DNA from: Sipunculus nudus
Taxonomy: Eukaryota > Annelida > Sipuncula > Golfingiida > Sipunculidae
NCBI GenBank assembly: GCA_026874595.1
Contig: CM049313.1
Location: forward strand, 44,234,659-44,298,658
DNA length: 64,000 bases
Reading direction: 5' to 3'
The translations under genes and the position numbers were made by a program. Position 1 is the first letter of the stretch. The number at the start of each line of letters is the position of its first letter. Below the pieces are notes generated by a model. It was not told the DNA's origin and did not search any database. It was given only the letters and a program-made list of their open reading frames with translations. Shown here one piece after another: positions 1 through 19,945 of the stretch.

Positions 1-718
1 CCAGTAATACAAACATAACTGAAATTGAATTTGGTGATGAATGACACAGAAAACATTGTTTTTGAAAGGGAAAATCATTGGCTCTATGTGTGTTACCCAT
101 AAGTGTGACAAAGACTTCTTAAAGACTGCTTATTACACAAGACCACTGCTTTCCTAGCATTTTAATCAAGGAGAAACTGAAAGGACAATTACTGTGGTTT
201 TGCTTAATATCTGCCATGATTTCCTTTAAGGGGAAAGTCAAGGGGGAATTCCACAAAATTAAAAACTAAGCTCAGCTTTTGTGATCACCAAATATATGCT
301 CAAGTCTGACCCCACATTTGCATATGACATGTGACAAAGGGAAGAAACCAGTTACTTGGCATTAATATTGCTGAAGCTTGTCAGCTGTCAATCAACAGAA
401 TTGTCACCTAAGCCAATTTTGCTTCTTCTTGCAACTCCCGGATGAGGCAGACCTTCTATGCTGGCTGCTTAAAACATTCAAAAATTTGGAGATAAGTTAA
501 TGGGGCATTGTAAGCAAGTACATTAGTGTGTGTGTTTTTTTTTTTGTGGGGGGGGGGGGGGGGGAAGAAGTCTGCAAGTATTTTAGCATTTTTAATAAAA
601 ATATTGAATAATGTTTAATCATGAAATGCATCATTGTGAAACTTGGCAAAATCATGTAAACTTGAAAACTGTGCAAATATAAAGCCAATTGCAGTTGTTA
701 TATTTATAACTCACTCAC

Positions 719-816
719 CTGTGGACCATGTACAAAGGTACCTTTGGGTGTCCCTGGCTGACCAGGGGTACCTGGAGGGAGACTTGATTGGCGCTCGAAA
801 TTTGCAATGGTACTTT
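719..816 (-). CDS. Internal exon 2 of an unrecognised minus-strand host gene
   Basis: This is a 98-bp exon on the minus strand, bounded by an acceptor (TTTTACAG before 816) and a strong donor (GTGAGTGAG after 719). It reads in frame with the upstream exon at 1858-1822: the split codon resolves cleanly across the junction. The translation is rich in proline, glycine and threonine, with no domain I can name. The gene continues off the left edge, so its product stays unknown. The exon structure is an inference from splice signals and shared phase, not from a recognised family. Confidence 0.5.
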
Positions 817-1821
817 CTGTAAAACAAAATGTAGTAATTCCATTCAAATCAATAAACACTTTATTTTTTTAGGCTTTTATCAATAATATCAAGTGAGAAT
901 AATATAAGTTAATGGAACTTGTATAAAGACAGCTATGTTTCACTTGTTAAGCTGTTGCATGGAATCATTTTATAGTCAATAAACAATTTAATAAAACATT
1001 ATATATATGCAAATTGTTTTATTTTATATTAACAATAATTGTAGGTTTCATTAATAAAAACATTACGCTCCTTTCATACAATAAAAATTAATGAATGTTT
1101 CGCATATATACTTCATCACTTTCAGGTAAGCCATTACTTTGCCAATTTTCACTTTAAGTGCAATGATCACTCATGATCGGTTGCAATTACGATAAATGAA
1201 AATGCCTGTATGTTAATGCTATATAAATAAATCTGATGTTGTGTCTGTAAATCATCATCGTATAAATCGATTTTTGACTTATTCTTTGGTAAAATAAATC
1301 ATTTTTATGAACAACATTTATTTATTATCCATAATATGTATAATATTTATAAAAACATTGTTAGAAAACAATATGTCAATGTTCAATAAACTTTTAATAA
1401 ATTTAAATATATAGCAAATCTATTAATTTCAATTATTATAAATTGCAACATTACTTTCTGGTGCAATGCAGTAGGTAATGAAACAAATTTTAAATCTATA
1501 ATACCAACTGTCACAAAAAAATAGTTGAACTTGGGTGTGTATCACTTTAAAGTATATAGTGGGTCTCTTCTGTGTGGAGTCTGGAGAATGACTATTTTCA
1601 TTTATTATTCTAAGTTTTTCCTTTGTAACCCATGTTTTCCTGCGTTAGGTGCAGGCAAAATTCAAAACTTGGGCTCAATCTACACAACTAAATCCAGGGT
1701 GCATTCACATGACAAGGTGTAAGGTAATATGTCAAGACAAACATTAACATTTTGTACAGAACAACTGTATTTCATAAGTTGAGTCTTGACAAGGCCCTGG
1801 GGGACAGACCACTGATCTTAC

Positions 1822-1858
1822 CGGGCAGGCCTCTTGCACCTTGCTGGTCAGCAGACAT
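1822..1858 (-). CDS. First coding exon of the same unrecognised host gene
   Basis: On the minus strand an ATG at 1858 opens a short exon starting MSADQQGARGLP that ends at a consensus donor (GTAAGATC) just left of 1822. It lies only about 140 bp from the candidate METTL5 leader exon on the plus strand, so the two genes are probably head to head and may share a bidirectional promoter. I do not recognise the protein. The start is chosen because it is the ATG that gives an open frame into the donor and matches the phase of the next exon. Confidence 0.45.
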
Positions 1859-1994
1859 GAATGAGACTCAGAGAGGGCTTCTTTGACACCTGAAGTTACT
1901 TCCCCTCCGTCTAAACTCTCGCTTAACGGCTTCAATAGAACAGCAACGGCCTCGAGCCGTGCCTACTCTTCACTTTCTTTCCCCGTCGCTCAGA

Positions 1995-2030
1995 ATGGCG
2001 TCGGCGGAAGGTGATCTTTTGAACAAAGAG
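1995..2030 (+). other. Candidate 5' leader exon of METTL5 with an out-of-frame ATG
   Basis: The plus strand shows a pyrimidine-rich stretch, then an ATG opening 12 codons (MASAEGDLLNKE) that run into a donor (GAG before GTAAAA). The next acceptor candidate is the CAG just before the METTL5 start. Joined there, this ATG would be out of frame with METTL5 and would terminate soon after, acting as an upstream ORF. It could instead be the first exon of another transcript. The assignment is weak. Confidence 0.3.
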
Positions 2031-2239
2031 GTAAAAAAGTACTCACATTAAAATCATTCATTATCGCCCATAACAACACGCCTGTCACAATCTGAACTGG
2101 ACATCAAAGACTCTTTTGATCTCAGCTCAGAGAGGTGAAGAGGGGATGGATTTCTAGGGGACGTACTGTCAGTATATAGAGTGTTAATAAACACAACCAT
2201 ACCAGTTTCTAATAAGTTAAAAGGGAGTCTACACGTTGA

Positions 2240-4020
<1,781 letters not shown>

Positions 4021-4401
4021 TAATACTCTGAAACCTCAAAATTACATCCTCCAAATGTTACCTCAATAAAGAGGTGACATTTTTAAGGTGTTTGTCTAAG
4101 CAAGGAATGATTTAAGACAGAATTGGGACGGTGAAAAAGAGGTGATTGTTAGGCGAAGTTTAACTGTACAAGCACTTTAATAACCACAATGAATATAGTC
4201 CTCATATTTTGAGGTGATGATTATAATCAGCCCCATTTAAACAGAGACTGGAAAAAGATCACTAATTTTTTCCCCCTGTCCGATCCTTTTTTTAGAGTTT
4301 ATGTACCCTAAAAATTTTTATTTCAGATTTTGAAACTGAATCAAATTTCAGATAATTACTAAGTTTTTGAAAGGCAAGGAAATATTTTTTATTATTACAA
4401 G

Positions 4402-4592
4402 GGCTGTAACTGGCTTTGAAATAGATGATGATGCATTGGACACATGTAGCAGCAACTTGTCTGACTTTGAAATTAACAACATGGAACTGGTGCAGTGTGA
4501 CATCACACAAGTTCAGATGGCTGACACCAGGTGGAGCAAGGCGTTTGATACTGTCATCATGAACCCACCGTTTGGTACCAAGCATAATAAAG
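4402..4592 (+). CDS. METTL5: METTL5 coding exon 3 (catalytic NPPF)
   Basis: The exon has the acidic motif II (GFEIDDDAL) and, near its end, the catalytic NPPFGTK loop that defines the N6-adenine methyltransferases. The acceptor is TTACAAG and the donor is AAG before GTAATT. Both phases fit the flanking METTL5 exons. The NPPF tetrad is intact, so the enzyme should be active. Confidence 0.94.
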
Positions 4593-8810
<4,218 letters not shown>

Positions 8811-9433
8811 TAAAAGTCTCATATGTGTGTGCAGATAAAGCTTATCCAACAACTTTATTAGATAAAAAATTCCCAAAATATTGCAGTTCATAAGATATTG
8901 ATGTAGGAGTTGCTTGTGTCTGCTAGCATAATACAACTTTTGCATGAACATGCACAGTTTTTGTTAAGAGGTACAAATACAAAGAAGATGTTGTCAGAGA
9001 TGTCAAACCCCCACCAGGAGTCCCATAATGCTGTAGTGTTTGCACTGCTCTCAGGGTTCAACAACTCTATCCCAGGCCAGCTCCATGATAGATATTTATT
9101 AGCTGATACTTCTGGGTATCTAGTTTAAATTATTTTGCCAGGTGCAGACTTTTCCAGTATCATTTAAAAAATCTTGTACTTTTCTTATACCTAAGCTGTC
9201 AAAATACATTTTAACACAAAAATAATAAAAAGTGTGATCTATAGAATCAAATGCTGCTGCAAAATCAGCACCAAATAATTTTTTGGGGGCTTATTTTAAC
9301 CCTTTGGCGAACTGAAAGCATTCACTTCGGTTATAACTGCATGACCTATCAAATAAGGCCACCTGTGAATTAAGACCACTTTTGGCCAGTCCCATGGGTG
9401 GTCTCATAACACAGGTTTCACTGTACACTATAA

Positions 9434-9622
<189 letters not shown>

Positions 9623-12600
9623 CACAGTGAAGCAGATAATAATAACGCAACTCAGCAGTCAAGTTTTATATGGTAAATTTGTAACAGGACTTAATCATGT
9701 TGTCACAAAGTGTGTTTGTTTGAAGCTCTGGCCCATGAATAGTCAAGAACCAAAATTAAATGCATAAAGTCTCATGTACCTGATGGCTGTACTACACAGT
9801 TTTGTTTTGTTACATCGGATGTCCAGTCATATACTGTGGTTACCATTTGTTTGCAAGGGTTTCAATTCATGATATTTGTGAAGTCACAATTATCGCAAAA
9901 TAGAATAAGACACCACATCTGCATTTTTGAACAGTAATTTATTCTAGAGCTACAATGGCATCTTGCATATAATGTGTGGGTATCCATATTAGCATACATT
10001 TTATGTTACCCATAATTAAAAGATTGATAAAATAATTATAAATAATACCAATCCTGTTATCTGCCTCTATTGCATGAAGAATTACCACCTGTTTGATGTT
10101 CCATTAAACTCTGCAGCTGATTGTTAAGATTTTTCATATGTATGAGGTAACTGATATGATAATTGTTATGTACATTGTTGAAGTTACTGTATGGTAAATC
10201 ACGAAAATGAAACCCTCATAATACATGAAGAAATGAAAATCGCAAATATGTCACCTTGTTAATTTGAAGCCAATCAAAGTGTCTGTTTGACACAACAGTA
10301 GTGTTAAAAGTCAAAATAGTCTGTTGCATGGCAGTAAGTTACATCAGGCAAAATGGTTAAAGACATGCTTATTATATTAATAAATCATGCTTAATTCTTG
10401 TTTTTGTCTTTTGTGTTCCATTATGTTTCTCCTTATTGCTAGGCAGAGAGTAGGGTCACAGTGGCAGCAACATTGAGAACCAGAGTACTTCAAAGCATAA
10501 TGGTAAATTTGGCAGCCAGTATGTTGGAAGTCCACATGTTATAAAGGCAGATAATTGATGGACACAAGACTGTCTAAATCAATATTATATTGCATTCCAT
10601 AGTTCAGATACATTTATTCTTTTCAATTGAATAAAATATTACAGCTTTATTCATGAATATATAATTTTGGCATAGAGCTTTGGTAGAAATAGCTTATACT
10701 GTGTAACTGAGAACATGTTTCACTGTGGACAAAAATTTATGCAAATATATAATCATTTGGGATAAATAGCAAAAGGCTGCACAAGCTTACTTTTAGTACA
10801 GGATTTTCCTGTGAAATCATTTCTGTAATGTCATCTCTGTAATACAATAATCTGAAATAAAGTATTTTTAAACTTTTGAACAGCATTTCACTTTGTGGGA
10901 AAATTTAGAAAAGTTGTAGCAGTAATAAATATCAACCATGCATGACAAAAAACACAACTTGCATCCAAGATTGATTACAAGCAGTGGCAGGAAAGTGAGA
11001 ATTAAAAGCCTTCAAGACAAACGACCAGGATGCTTATTTAATTCACCTTCCTTTTCTATAGAATTTATGATTTTTTATTTACTTTGTATGCATTGAATGA
11101 ACTCCAGACAGTTCTAGTCAAGGAAAGTTCTTGTTATTAAGCATGTGGAGTGGATGTACGGGCGTGTCTATCTAAAAGCTGTTAGTAAACAAAGCAAAGT
11201 TGTAATATGAAAAAAACCATGTAACCAAAGGTGGTTGTATGCATATGTGGGAAAGTTGTCAAAGTCACTATTTGCAAAACGCCATTTGCAAAATTCTGGT
11301 TCATCTGACTTGCTGCCAGATGTCCTTAATAAATGTGTTTGGATTAATTTGGCGGGTCCAACACGTTATAAACATGTGATGTAAAAAAAAAAACAACCTG
11401 TGTGTGGTGAGATTGGCTTTTCTGGCCCAAAGCCAAAGGGATTAAGTATAGTTAATAGACGTCAGATATCAGAAATGCATACTTTGAACATCTGAATTTG
11501 TAATAGAGGGAAAATTTTTTCCTTACAGGGACATAATCATGAGCAATATTATGCCTATTCTTTCACAGTAAAACTGTTCAGTTTTGCTTTATACAAACTT
11601 TTCCAGCATACCGTCCCAGCACACAGTCTGAGTACCTCGCATAGAGATGTTTAACTGCAAATTATGGTTCTGCGTGTTTGTCAACACAATCCATGTGTGT
11701 CTGTTTACCATATCAAGGCCGCCTGACCGGAGGTCAAATTGTGAGCCGCAACACGTGATGTTTCAGCCAGCAGAAAACATGTATTCCATTTAGCGGAAAA
11801 CATGTATTACATTTTTGGGACCAAGTCAGTCTGGGCATCTCATGATTGGCAGCTGCTGTGGCTCAGTCATGCACAGAGTCCCACGGGCTGTGTTTATGTT
11901 GACATCTGTGATTGCACCGAGTCCACTGTTTTCGACACTAGTTTACAGAAGTAAGCAAACAGTTTCAGGGCAATATTTTGGCAGATACATAGTTATTCTA
12001 AAGGAAGAATTTCCTTTTTTTGTGTTGACTCAACATGCTTTATAAGTGATTGGGTCCCTTTAAGTTTTAATGTATTTTCCTTTTTAGAGTTTTGGGGAAA
12101 AAGTCTACATTCTGGGTAAACTTGCTCAAGCATATCAGAACTATCAAAATAAATTTCAACAAAAGACAGAAGTAAACAATATATGTAACTTTATTTATGA
12201 CTCAAATCCAATATACAAGCAAACTGAGTAGGCTTGTGCGAGTTCAACTAAGAGGCACAACAGTCGTACATAGGTATGTACGATGGACGGATAACCTGGT
12301 TCGAATCAGGATGGAATAGTCTACCAGTAACAGGTATTATAACAATCATGCATGATAGAATATTTGGGAAAAAAACTTATTCTTGCACCACCAAGAATGA
12401 TAATAAAATTTAACTACAAGGAAAATAATCAACTGAAACTGTATAAAATTTTATATTAAAAACCACTATTAAAATGAAAGTGCCCATGGTATATAGTTCA
12501 AAATCTGGCCAGAAGGTGGTGTTACTATTATAGACGCTATAACTGGATTAGATGTAAAATCTTTATAACATATGGAAGCAGTGAGACCATGATTCTATTA

Positions 12601-15600
12601 ACTTTGCCATCATTGGTCTCATAAATATACATGAATGAAACTGACCAATCACCAAAGTTCTCTCAGCAACTTTGTATGGATCAGTGCAAACCTTGAATGG
12701 TACATTTTCAAAATCCTAAATCCACAAGATAAGTAATCTATATTATTTCCTGTTTCTGACTGATACTCATTTATTCTACACTGGTAGTTTTCCCTTTTTC
12801 TTCCTACAAAGTGGAAGACCAGTGTACTAAAGTATGACAGGACCAAGGCCTGAAATAAAGATTTTCATGCCTCTTACAGTAAGAGCCAGTCAAAGATTGA
12901 TATACAAACATATTTACCAACATACACCTGGTATCCATTTCTTACAATTAGCAGCAAATATAACTCCTGACCTTTCACTGCACAACCCTGACCTTGTGGT
13001 GGAACGGCTCCTTCTCCATTCTTGATCATACCTTCACTTTAGCTCCTGGTGCCTTACTTAAACAAATATCCCCCGGCTTCAGCGAAAGTGAGGATATCGG
13101 ATACTGATAGACTCAGAGTGAAGCCAGTCTTCAACATGGTCAGAAATGTGCAATCAAAGCAGGACAATTGCAAATGTGACTAATTGGACTAAATTAAACT
13201 GCTTTTTGTTGCCAGTTATTGTAAATGGTTGAAGGAAGGGGACCAGTCTAGCTCAGGGTCATGCTTGATGTAACTGGTGCAATGGACTGTTCCAAAACCA
13301 AACTGAAACTGATTGACAAACAATGTATGGTGTAACCAAAAATGATGACACACAATAACACATAAAAACAACTGTAAGTAGATCTGTATTAAAATGACAA
13401 ACAAAAAAAAAAGAAATATATATGGACGGAAACAAATGATCTGTTAACATACTTTAAAAAGGTGTACAGAAAATATAACCACCTATAATCTTCATCACAG
13501 AGCTTCTATCAAATACAAATATATATACAAGTCAGTCACGCTAAAGATATCTCTGAGAGAGAATAAATATGAATATATAACCATTCTTTTTATGTATTTA
13601 TTTTGTTGTTTAGGTATAAATCAATACCTACAAACTTTATATAAAATAGGTTTACATAAATAAGTATAAAACCAGGTCAGGCATCAGAGAGTAAACTTGT
13701 GAGAATTTCATATTATGATGCATGTGTCATATACTAGCAGGTTTGTGGTGTTTAATACCAGTCATAATATATAAGCTACATGAAAATTAAATGTTTACTT
13801 TTGAAAATGTGGAGACCTAACCTGTGTTCTGAGACACTTCACTGCCCATGGTGTACTGTATTTATTGTAATTATTCATGCCTTCTAATAATTCAAACATA
13901 AATACTGTTGGCAATAATTTCTAATGTACTATAAATTCAGGAAATCAATGAGAGTTGTGATCCTAGTTTGGGCAGATTGTGAAAGACAGGAGAAATAATC
14001 AAAAGAAAACATTTCCCAAAATAAGAAGCTTATCACTGTAATCAGTATTTGCTAATATGTAATATGCATACAATATTTTTGTATCACATCCTTTTAATGT
14101 TAAAAATTAAAAATAAAACAAAATTGTGTTTCTCAGTATTTAACAATTTATATAGGTTTTTATTAACAAATAACCCAGTCCAAATTCATGTTAGAATTTT
14201 TGAGAAACTGTATGCAAGAAGTGGAAAAAGGCTTTGATATATTAAGATTAAATTTAGATATTATAAATATGAACTATGGAAAATGAAAACCGTTTGTTGA
14301 AGAAGATCACAGAGTCATACCACAATGCATCATTATATTTGGTAACTAACTGCTTATGCTGACTAAAACTATCCATCAAAATTTTAATCATCTATCACTT
14401 CTTCTATACACTCATCCTCGCACAGACACACTTTTAAAGTGGCACAAACACCAATAATCATTATATATTGAACATTACAGTGATAATCTAAATACTGGAC
14501 AAGCCTCATTTTTTTATCTATCATACACATGCATATCTTTCATCCATATAACTAATACTGTAGGTTTCATTTTCTTTGAATAAATAAATTAAAACCATAA
14601 GTGACTGCACATTAATTAAAATTCATTGTTGTTTTCAGTGTGCAGAAATAATCAATAACAGATATAATGTTTTATACAAGTAATGTAATATTATTAAATG
14701 TTCAATTACATGTCTGTTCTATATGACTCCACATCATATACACAATGAAAGTTTACCAGCCAGGCACTGCAACACTGTAAAGTTAAATGGTATTCATTTG
14801 GCACATACTGGTTTAGAACTTGCATGATCTACAGCGTGTAAAATTGCATATATATCTCTATAAGCAGAATATATATGTAAGTTCATTAATGAACAAAATT
14901 CACACTTGACAATAATAAAAAATATGTGGCAGCAATTCTGCAATATGCCAGTGGCAAATATACAAATGTTACAAAATGTTATATACTGACCAAAAATGTT
15001 TACAGCTTTTACATTATAAGCTGCAGCAGTTTAATAATTAATAATTCCTCTTAGGAGATTATGGGTAAAATTAATTTGATCATATTGATATGGAGAGCAT
15101 GCAGTGGGTAGTAGTGCTACTTAAGAGCATATTGGTGGGACAAATGTGCATTTTATCTGAGGAGACAATGTTTTTTTAACAAATAAACTATTACCTTTAT
15201 AATTTTGAGGACATTTTGCTTTTACCTTTGTCAGCAGTCTGTCAGTTGAGGAACTTTCATTAAAGTGTAAATCAGGACACATTTCATGCATCTTTTGCCA
15301 CTCATGCAAGGCAAAAGACAAATTTTTCATGCAAATAAAATGTGTTGACAAAACTCATTTTTGTGTGTTGACAGGTAACATAAAACTATATACCCAAAAA
15401 ATGTGACATCTGTGGAATGAGGAAAATACTGTAATGGGATAAAATTCCTTGTAACTCACCAATTCAAATTTGCTAATATTGATCTTTAAAGTACCTTGTC
15501 ATGATAATATAAGATGTTTATGTGAGAATATTGTGTAGAAATATAAATGTGTGTATAATTAATGATCCAAAGAATTTCCTGGATCCAATGGAAATATTAC

Positions 15601-16771
15601 ACTGATATGTGAATGGAATGTTTTCTATCAAAGTTATCTACTGAATTATCATTGATTCAATCTATTATAAAGAAGAGTTTCCTAAATTAAGTCCTCGATT
15701 TCTAACATTAATATTTAGCATAAATAACCACTCCCAAAAAAGTAAAAATTTTAACTTTTATTTAGTATTTTTAGTTTAAACTTTATCAGGAAGTAAAAGC
15801 CTGGTTATTGCCAATTCTAGGAAAAGTATTATCTGTAGCATGTTGTTTAAAGCTGGTAAATTTGGTATGTCTAAAACTGGGTGCAGTTAACAAGATACAT
15901 ACACCAAACCTGTCACTTTCTTGTAAAACAGCTCACTGAAGATGTACAATGCACTGCAAATATCTCGTAAATGTAACTTAAGTCGCAGAAACTGTTGCAA
16001 CTATAGAAACCTTTACATTTAGCTAACTTTACCACTGCCTGACTACCTTAAAAATATCTATAGAGAGATGAGGTAACATTTTTGTAAAAATAATTTATCT
16101 ATTGTATATGTCGCTTTTTCTACTTATGTACTGATATGCAAATATCCATAATTGCATACTAATCATATAACGAAGATTTAGAATTCTTACAAATTTATGC
16201 AGACTTCTCAGCTGAAGGTTGAACTTAAACAATTTATTCTTCTGGAAAATATGTCACTAGGGGAGGGATCAGCGAAAACAATCCTGATAAGGATAAATTC
16301 TACCACTGCATTTTAATTTATTTTACGGTTAAATGAAAATACAGTGGATTGTGTTAAAAATGGTTAAAGTACCTCTCTGTCGATCACAAACAGAGCAGCA
16401 TTGTAAAATGAGCTAAATAATGATAGCCCCTTGCCCATAATGCAAGTAGGCAAATTACTGCAAATAAGGGCAAAAGAGAAGACTCTACAAAGACATTACT
16501 TAAGATTATCTAGCTCCTCCAAATTTGTGACGAAAGATATTTAATGCCCCTATCCACAAGTTCCATCTCATTAGGACTAATGAATATGACAAGACTTACA
16601 AAGGTGTAAAAAGATGCTTGTCCCATTTTTCATAGTGCAATATTACCAATATACCAAGGAACATGGTCAGCTATTCATTATAAGCAGCTACTTGATTCTG
16701 GTTTTTCAAGTATGTTAATTTATGTAAATGAGGGTTAGACAAAACCATTTACTTATATATTTATATATATA

Positions 16772-16840
<69 letters not shown>

Positions 16841-17239
16841 GAAATAACAAATATAAGTCATAACTTAATATGCTCCACTTAGTGGCCTTCAGTCAGATGA
16901 ACAAACAACGAACCCTGACATGGATAAGGCTCGTAAACCAACTGTCAAGCTGATAGGTTTGGAGATTTGGAGGAAAAGCAATTTAACTGGTTATATTTAA
17001 TATTTAAATATTCTCGATTTCTGATGTTTAAACAAAAATGCTAACATTACTGGTATAACCTTGCAGTTTCTATCAAATGGGCTAATTCAGACATGAATAC
17101 AGTAAAACTGGCCAACAACAAGGTTTTTTTTTTTAAGTAACATTTTACTTTACAGTACAAAGTCAACAGAAAACCATATGAGGATATAATAAATAGATCT
17201 GTACAAGATTCAAAACCTTCCAAATCAGGTTATTAAGTT
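9623..17239. other. Gene-free host region and 3' flanks
   Basis: This stretch of 7.6 kb contains the METTL5 3' region and, in its right part, probably the 3' untranslated region of the minus-strand gene ending at 17240. It is very AT-rich. Short repeat copies of the ACTGTGGTTACC / CGCAAAT type occur near 9831-9900 and 10185-10275, and a long TA microsatellite lies at about 16755-16842. Open frames here are short and show no domains. I found no RNA gene. Confidence 0.5.
16755..16842. repeat. TA dinucleotide microsatellite
   Basis: Nearly pure alternating T and A with a few TTTA interruptions. Confidence 0.9.
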
Positions 17240-17610
17240 TCAGCTAAACACCACAGCATGGTTCTCCCTCATTTCCAGTTGTTTGATGCGCATGTTATTT
17301 GATGCGCCACGTATACGCTGAGACTTTGTGGAACGTAAACCTGAGATTTGTTCTAATGGAGGTGGCGGCTGCTGTGTTGGTACAGCCCTATTGGAACTGT
17401 TACTGTTCGCAGATGATAATTCTGGTCGCTGGACGACTGGGGCTGGAGCTGATATGACTGAAAGGCCTGGTGCACCATGGGAAGGCCCATTTTTAACACT
17501 TGGCAAGTAACTGTACTGGCCTCCCCCATGACCTTGTTGCTGGCTCCCACCTGCAGGTGCTGCCATCTGGTTTGAGAGCAGAGCAGCTTGGCGCGGTGTT
17601 AACTTTAAAC
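17240..17610 (-). CDS. Last exon of an unrecognised minus-strand host gene
   Basis: The exon begins after a TGCTTTCAG acceptor and ends at a TGA (17242-17240). The product segment is a low-complexity, proline-, serine- and glutamine-rich tail that closes with a short basic stretch (MRIKQLEMRENHAVVFS). I do not recognise the protein; the character is that of a disordered C-terminus of a cytoskeletal or scaffold-type protein, which is only a guess. It joins in order with the exons at 18509, 23832, 57796, 59597, 63078 and 63945. Confidence 0.6.
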
Positions 17611-18508
17611 CTGAAAGCATAAGGTTATCAACAGCTGACCTCAAAATGATAGACAATTGATGACATGCACTGAAAATTAATATCAGTAGGTACAAAAACG
17701 CACAAGTTAATGACTGACACTACCAAGTGTGCACTCAGCTAGTGTAATCTAGTGGTAACAGAACTGAACAAAAACATCTACAGTCCACCCTCGGGACTCC
17801 TGTTGCCAGCTGTGACTATTTAACAAAAGAACATTATAGATGCGCTCTAGATGATGTCTTAATGAATACAGATTACTGTTGAGTGCAGCTATAAAAGCTG
17901 AGTTCCTGAAGGGGTAATAAAAAACTGATTATTACTGATACCATGTCATATTTATAGTCATCTTCATGAAATTGCCAGCGGCACCTACAGCCCATCAGAT
18001 ACACTTTCAATGAAAGGAGAGTAGCAGGTTTTATGCAAAATATGCAATATGCAAAATTTCAGGCTAAAAAAACAATCCACTACCAAGGAAAATTGCATCA
18101 ATGAATTCTACAAAACTGGAACAGAAGGTGGTGATAAAGTAAAAATGTGTATCATTTATATTAATAATATTATTTAATTTACATACCAAATTTGCAGATC
18201 ACAGATTAAATGTAACAAATTCTTCTGTTATATATATAGTACCAACAGTACCTGAAGTTCTCATCAGATGTTGGCAGTAGTGGCTATTTATTCTCAGTCA
18301 GAAAAATGTACAAACAGAAATACCTTAATCATCATCTTCACCCAATTTAAACCCACAAAATTTAAACTATTTGTTACCTGAAAACCATACATCACAAAAT
18401 TTCAAGTGGATATATGTCATTTTCATCTGGTATTTGACCAAAGGCCAAACAAACAAACAGCAGGACACACAGACTTGGGTGACAACATTACATCCTTCTA
18501 TCACTCAC

Positions 18509-18701
18509 CAGGGTCCCTATTTTTTTGCTGAGGGGAGGCACTCATTATCCTACGCTGGCTGGATGCGGAGTCGGATCGTGGTCGTCCCTCCAGATCCTGC
18601 TGGATCAGACTGGCCATGTGACGATACTCACTCTCCGGAACGACCAGCTGTGAGCCTACCCTCATATGGATCTGACGACGTGTGGTGTAACGCGTCCTAT
18701 G
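18509..18701 (-). CDS. Internal exon of the same minus-strand host gene
   Basis: Acceptor TCATTGCAG and donor GTGAGTGA bound a 193-bp exon. It encodes a folded-looking piece (RQIHMRVGSQLVVPESEY, then MASLIQQDLEG) followed by a serine/glutamine-rich linker. No known domain is recognised. Confidence 0.6.
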
Positions 18702-19736
18702 CTGCAATGAAAAGGGGTGGGTGTAAGCCATGGAGAACATTTTATGTACATCAGCGTAAAGGACATCCATCTAGTGGTTAAGACATTTGACCTCAGAGCT
18801 GACTATATCCATTTTGAATCTGTCATAGCTTAAAAGGCAAAAATGCTGAAAGTGACAATTTGAACACATTCTCTGAGGTTTACTTAAATTTGATGTCTTA
18901 ATCATTATGGGTCATGATTTCTAGATAATTCCTCCGGCTGCAAATACGTGTGGGTCCTGAAATTCATAAAGGATATTATTCAAATAACATGCAGAGAACC
19001 TGGAAATGCTGTAAGGATTAAGAAATAACATATCAGTCTTGTTACAAGGTTATCATTGTCTGCATTCAATGGACTGAGCCACCAGAATGTAATCTAGGTT
19101 TTTAAAGTACATCTATTCTCTGTGATAGGAGGCATCACATTCTTCATTTCAGGTTCAACTGTTCCAGTTTTCAACAAATAAAATGAAACCTTAAAACAAC
19201 TCTTATGGACATATAAAATATATGTACAAGTATCACTGACAAATGATTAACATGATAATTACAAAAGATATATATTATAGTGAATAAAATTGTTCTCTTC
19301 ATGTGATTCATGATTTCTTTACAGTCTACAGGAAATAAAATAAAGTCACTGAACAGATCCCATTTTACAGATCATACAAAAATCCACATAATTATTAAAT
19401 AAAATCCATAAAAAAAACTACCGGTAGATGTGTATAAACTGCAATTTTTCTTATCTTTAAAAATCTTTAGAATAATTTTCCAACCTGCCATTTATATTGT
19501 TTAATATGTACAGCTCTAATAAAAGTAAAATTTCAATGGGCAATGTCTTTTTATGGTGAATATTAACTTTTAAGAATAGCTATTCATTTTTTATACAGCC
19601 ACAGCCAAACTACAGACAGGGCAGTTTGGAAATAGTAATAGCAGATGCTGTCCAAGTTTAATTTACCGGAAGAAAAAAACATATTTCAACACTGTTATCA
19701 AAAGCAAGATAAACACCCAATAGAATTTAAAAAAAA

Positions 19737-19945
19737 CTTCAAAGGCACAAAAGCACACTTCAAAATACAGAATTTAGATTACTTGAGAAACACAAACATA
19801 CACTTCAAAATACAGAATTTAAGAGTATTTCAAAGACACAAAGTACACTTCAAAATACAGATTTTAGATTACTTTAGAAACACAAACATACACTTCAAAA
19901 TACAGAATTAAGAATACTTCAAACACACAAAAGTACACTTTAATA
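19737..19945. repeat. Imperfect tandem repeat, unit about 45 bp
   Basis: The core CTTCAAAATACAGAATT recurs at intervals of about 45-46 bp, four to five times, with alternating spacer versions. Confidence 0.75.

Noticed and set aside
497-564. Possible exon near the T/G homopolymer
   Set aside because: It is a G run next to T run (about 548-564) with low-complexity translation only.
18371-18781. 136-codon plus-strand frame
   Set aside because: It is antisense to a minus-strand exon with clear splice sites (18509-18701).
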